Shown: piece by piece, positions 61,839-64,000 of the stretch
Position numbering within the stretch: the first letter of the stretch is position 1
Layout of the letters: each line of letters opens with the position of its first letter
Assembly (NCBI GenBank): GCA_914767715.1
Contig: OU612073.1
Location: 17,174,001 to 17,238,000 of the forward strand
Reading direction: 5' to 3'
DNA: 64,000 nucleotides
Origin: Membranipora membranacea
Taxonomy: Eukaryota > Bryozoa > Gymnolaemata > Cheilostomatida > Membraniporidae
Translations under genes and position numbers: made by a program
The notes under the pieces: model-generated
What the model saw: only the letters and a program-made list of their open reading frames with translations
Database searches by the model: none
What the model was told of the DNA's origin: nothing

Positions 61839-63150
61839 GAGCTATTTATGAGTCTTTGTCGACAAATCAGCACAAGCCAATCCAGAGCCGTATATTGTCA
61901 CTCTTCTATCTTGTTATGCAAAAATTTGCAGTCAGCCTACAAAGATGACAATAGGCCGAGGCTTTATCTAATTCTCTTGCCTACAAAAAGCTGTAGAAGG
62001 TCTGAAATTTCCTCTAGAGTTTACATAAAAGTATGATGTCATTGTGTTACAAATGTTACATTCGGGCTTAACCTGAGACTGTTCTGATGTTTATTACAAT
62101 CCAGAGATTTCTGTCTCATATGATCACATCAGCATTCCTCGATGACAACTTTGCTTGTCTTGGTCAGATGCTCACTTTATTGATTCTGATTCATTGCCCC
62201 TTTTTAATTTCATTCAGAGTCCTCAAATTGAAGATTGATCGATCAAATTACCTGTATTACGACAATTTAGTGTAAAGGTAACCTAAAAGTTTTCAGAAAA
62301 ACAATCGCATTTTCAAAAACAATCTAAAATCAAGAGCAGTGAATACTCTTCCTGGTATTTTTCGTGATAAACATATCAGAACCTGGTCATTGCGCTCAAT
62401 TCGATACCTTAGGTCATGAAGTGGTCACGGCTTTTGTTGCAAAGGTATAATTTCAATACTGACATTTTGATATTGATTATTTTTACCAAAAAAAAAGGAA
62501 AGGAGTGGGATTCATTTTCTTCAAAAAAACTCAGTATTCTGATATTAGGTTTATACTGCTAGTCGGAGATGCAGCCAATGATTTTAAGTTTTTTCTCGCT
62601 TGGTTTATGAACTCTATATTTATATAATTAACATTTGACAGTTCTAGATGTTATAAGATCCTTATGCTCCTAGATTATTGAGAAAGTACGCCTTAGCTAG
62701 CCTACGGTTGCTTCAATTGTCGTTACTAATCAGTTTTTCATACTTAGTGTTTGTGACATAAGAATTTTTCAAAGTTTTATTTTACAAATTCTACGATGAT
62801 TTTCTTATGGTTCATATTGTAGAAAGCTAATGATTTTCCTTGCAAATATGGAGCTATTTACACCAAGAAATCAGCAAATTTCCGTGTTTTTTTCCGAATA
62901 GCTAAAATAAAAAAAGTGTTCAAAAAATATCCATATAATCTGCTGTCATTGTACAAGGTGAAATTGCTTTATAAATGATTCTTTACTGAATATCACTGGC
63001 ACCTCACACAATATTGTAAAAAACAAATAGAAAATCCAACAAATAATAAATAGTATCAAAAATATATTGAAATACAGATGCAGTGTATGCAAAGATTAAA
63101 TTGTGTAAACTTTGTACACACTCAAAGCGTCTTCAGAATCATTATGCTCT
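61839..63150. other. AT-rich unique sequence, no recognised gene
   Basis: It begins where the second macro cassette unit loses homology. No exon, RNA gene or repeat is supported. Presumably intergenic, including the 3' UTR of the minus-strand gene. Confidence 0.55.
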
Positions 63151-63773
63151 TCAGCTCTTATATGTAATCCATTTTCTATCTCTGATTGATTTATTTACAT
63201 CTGATTGAGAATTCAAAGTTGAGTCACAACATTCATCTAATGGCACAGACTCTATTCCGCCTATAGCACCATCTGTATGTTGTTGGTCCCTTTCTAGACT
63301 TTGATTGAGGTATGTATGTTGATGGGTAGATATTGTTTCTGTTCCAAAGAGTTCTGTGGTATGCTGAGTATGATTCTCATAATATGCCCCTTGCTGCTGA
63401 TTAGGTGGAAATATAATTGCTATCCCCTTATTGCTGACTGTCAATCTACGACATGACATCGGAGGTGTCAGAATATGAGGCACCTTTTTCTTATATGGTT
63501 TAGTTTCTCTCTGTTTGGAGATTTTCCGCTTCTCCCTCGATCCATTCTGGCTAGATTGTGTAATTCGAGAATGCTTACTTTGTAGGTCTTGCGTACATAT
63601 GGAGGGTGTTTCTTTGGTTGTTGGAGAGGTTTTGTTAGGATGTAAGTTAGAGATCATTTTAGTCTCATCAATTGTCCAGTAATCATCTGTGTGGTACGGG
63701 TTAGTTCTCTCTATCACAGTTTCATAATCATGACTATATTTATACTCAGCCAATGTTTCTGTGTCTTCTTTCA
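63151..63773 (-). CDS. Last exon of an unrecognised gene; Tyr/Thr-rich tail
   Basis: A 207-codon open frame ending in TGA (63151-63153) and preceded on its strand by a plausible acceptor (taaggtgcag). This suggests a terminal coding exon entered with one carried base. The product is hydrophilic, without membrane segment or known domain. It holds YSHDYETVIERTNPYH and DDYWTIDE at the front, a basic SREKRKISKQRETKPYKKK stretch in the middle and YYENHTQ and YLNQSLE later. YETV and YWTI are spaced like an ITAM (11 residues between them), and YEN and YLN fit the YxN pattern bound by GRB2 SH2 domains. A cytoplasmic receptor tail is possible but unproven; upstream exons lie beyond the window. Confidence 0.5.
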
Positions 63774-64000
63774 CTGCACCTTAAGTTACAAAATATATGT
63801 TTTAAAAAGTTTTGATGATTTGTTGCATAATCAGATAATTGTTCGGCACCAAGGCTCCTGCGGCGGTTTAATTACTGGAAATTCTGTAACCCCCCAACTA
63901 AATGGAATTTGGAAGGGAAACTGGACTAATTAGTTTGCCATTAGACTGACTGAACTCGAAGCGCACAACAATGCTTAGTGCCCTTTGTCCGCTAATTTTG
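63774..64000. other. Intron or flank of the minus-strand gene
   Basis: No further exon is visible. A plus-strand open frame through here lacks support. Confidence 0.4.

Noticed and set aside
63691-63933. 80-codon plus-strand frame
   Set aside because: Mostly antisense to the better-supported minus-strand terminal exon.

Overview
This is an AT-rich piece of an animal nuclear genome. Genes are split into short exons, mostly with GT-AG introns of a few hundred bases to several kb, and the introns are full of repeats. Two gene families are recognisable: a USP16/USP45-type ubiquitin hydrolase and a PARP14-like RRM/KH/macro-domain protein. These families, the intron density and the foldback, LINE and tRNA-derived repeats suggest an invertebrate, plausibly a marine one. 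The species cannot be named from the sequence alone.

Layout. (1) 1204-9584, + strand: the last nine exons of a USP16-45 deubiquitinase; its 5' half lies outside the window. (2) 9585-14610: intergenic, mostly a 4.26-kb candidate DNA transposon (9969-14226) carrying internal repeats, a 40-bp-arm hairpin and a cysteine-rich coding scrap. (3) 14611-29984, + strand: a 23-exon gene (copy A) encoding an N-terminal Pro/Gly/Tyr-rich and RGG-type tail, several RRM-like and KH-like modules and a C-terminal degenerate macro domain, with no ADP-ribosyltransferase domain. Its last five exons are repeated in tandem at 30731-32055, where the repeat breaks off. (4) 32056-38422: a repeat-only junction with a 191-bp satellite, 330-350-bp tandem repeats, two tRNA-like sequences and a GC-rich triple hairpin. 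(5) 38423-61838: a second copy of the whole block. It starts inside the USP gene (only its last two exons, 38624-39340), followed by a complete copy B of the PARP14-like gene (39958-58036) and a complete extra macro cassette (58783-61338). (6) 61839-64000: unique AT-rich DNA with the last exon of an unrelated minus-strand gene (63151-63773).

The arrangement is that of a direct tandem duplication of about 23 kb. The left copy keeps the intact left gene and loses its right end; the right copy loses its left end and keeps its right end. Since duplication the copies have diverged by in-frame repeat expansion in the N-terminal exons, a nonsense codon in copy A, a 3.5-kb foldback insertion with a 9-bp target duplication in copy B, and at least two snap-back inversions in copy B introns. 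Exon lengths elsewhere are identical between copies while introns carry indels, which suggests coding constraint. Yet both copies share apparent frame breaks in exons 7 and 12, so whether either gene is functional is open.
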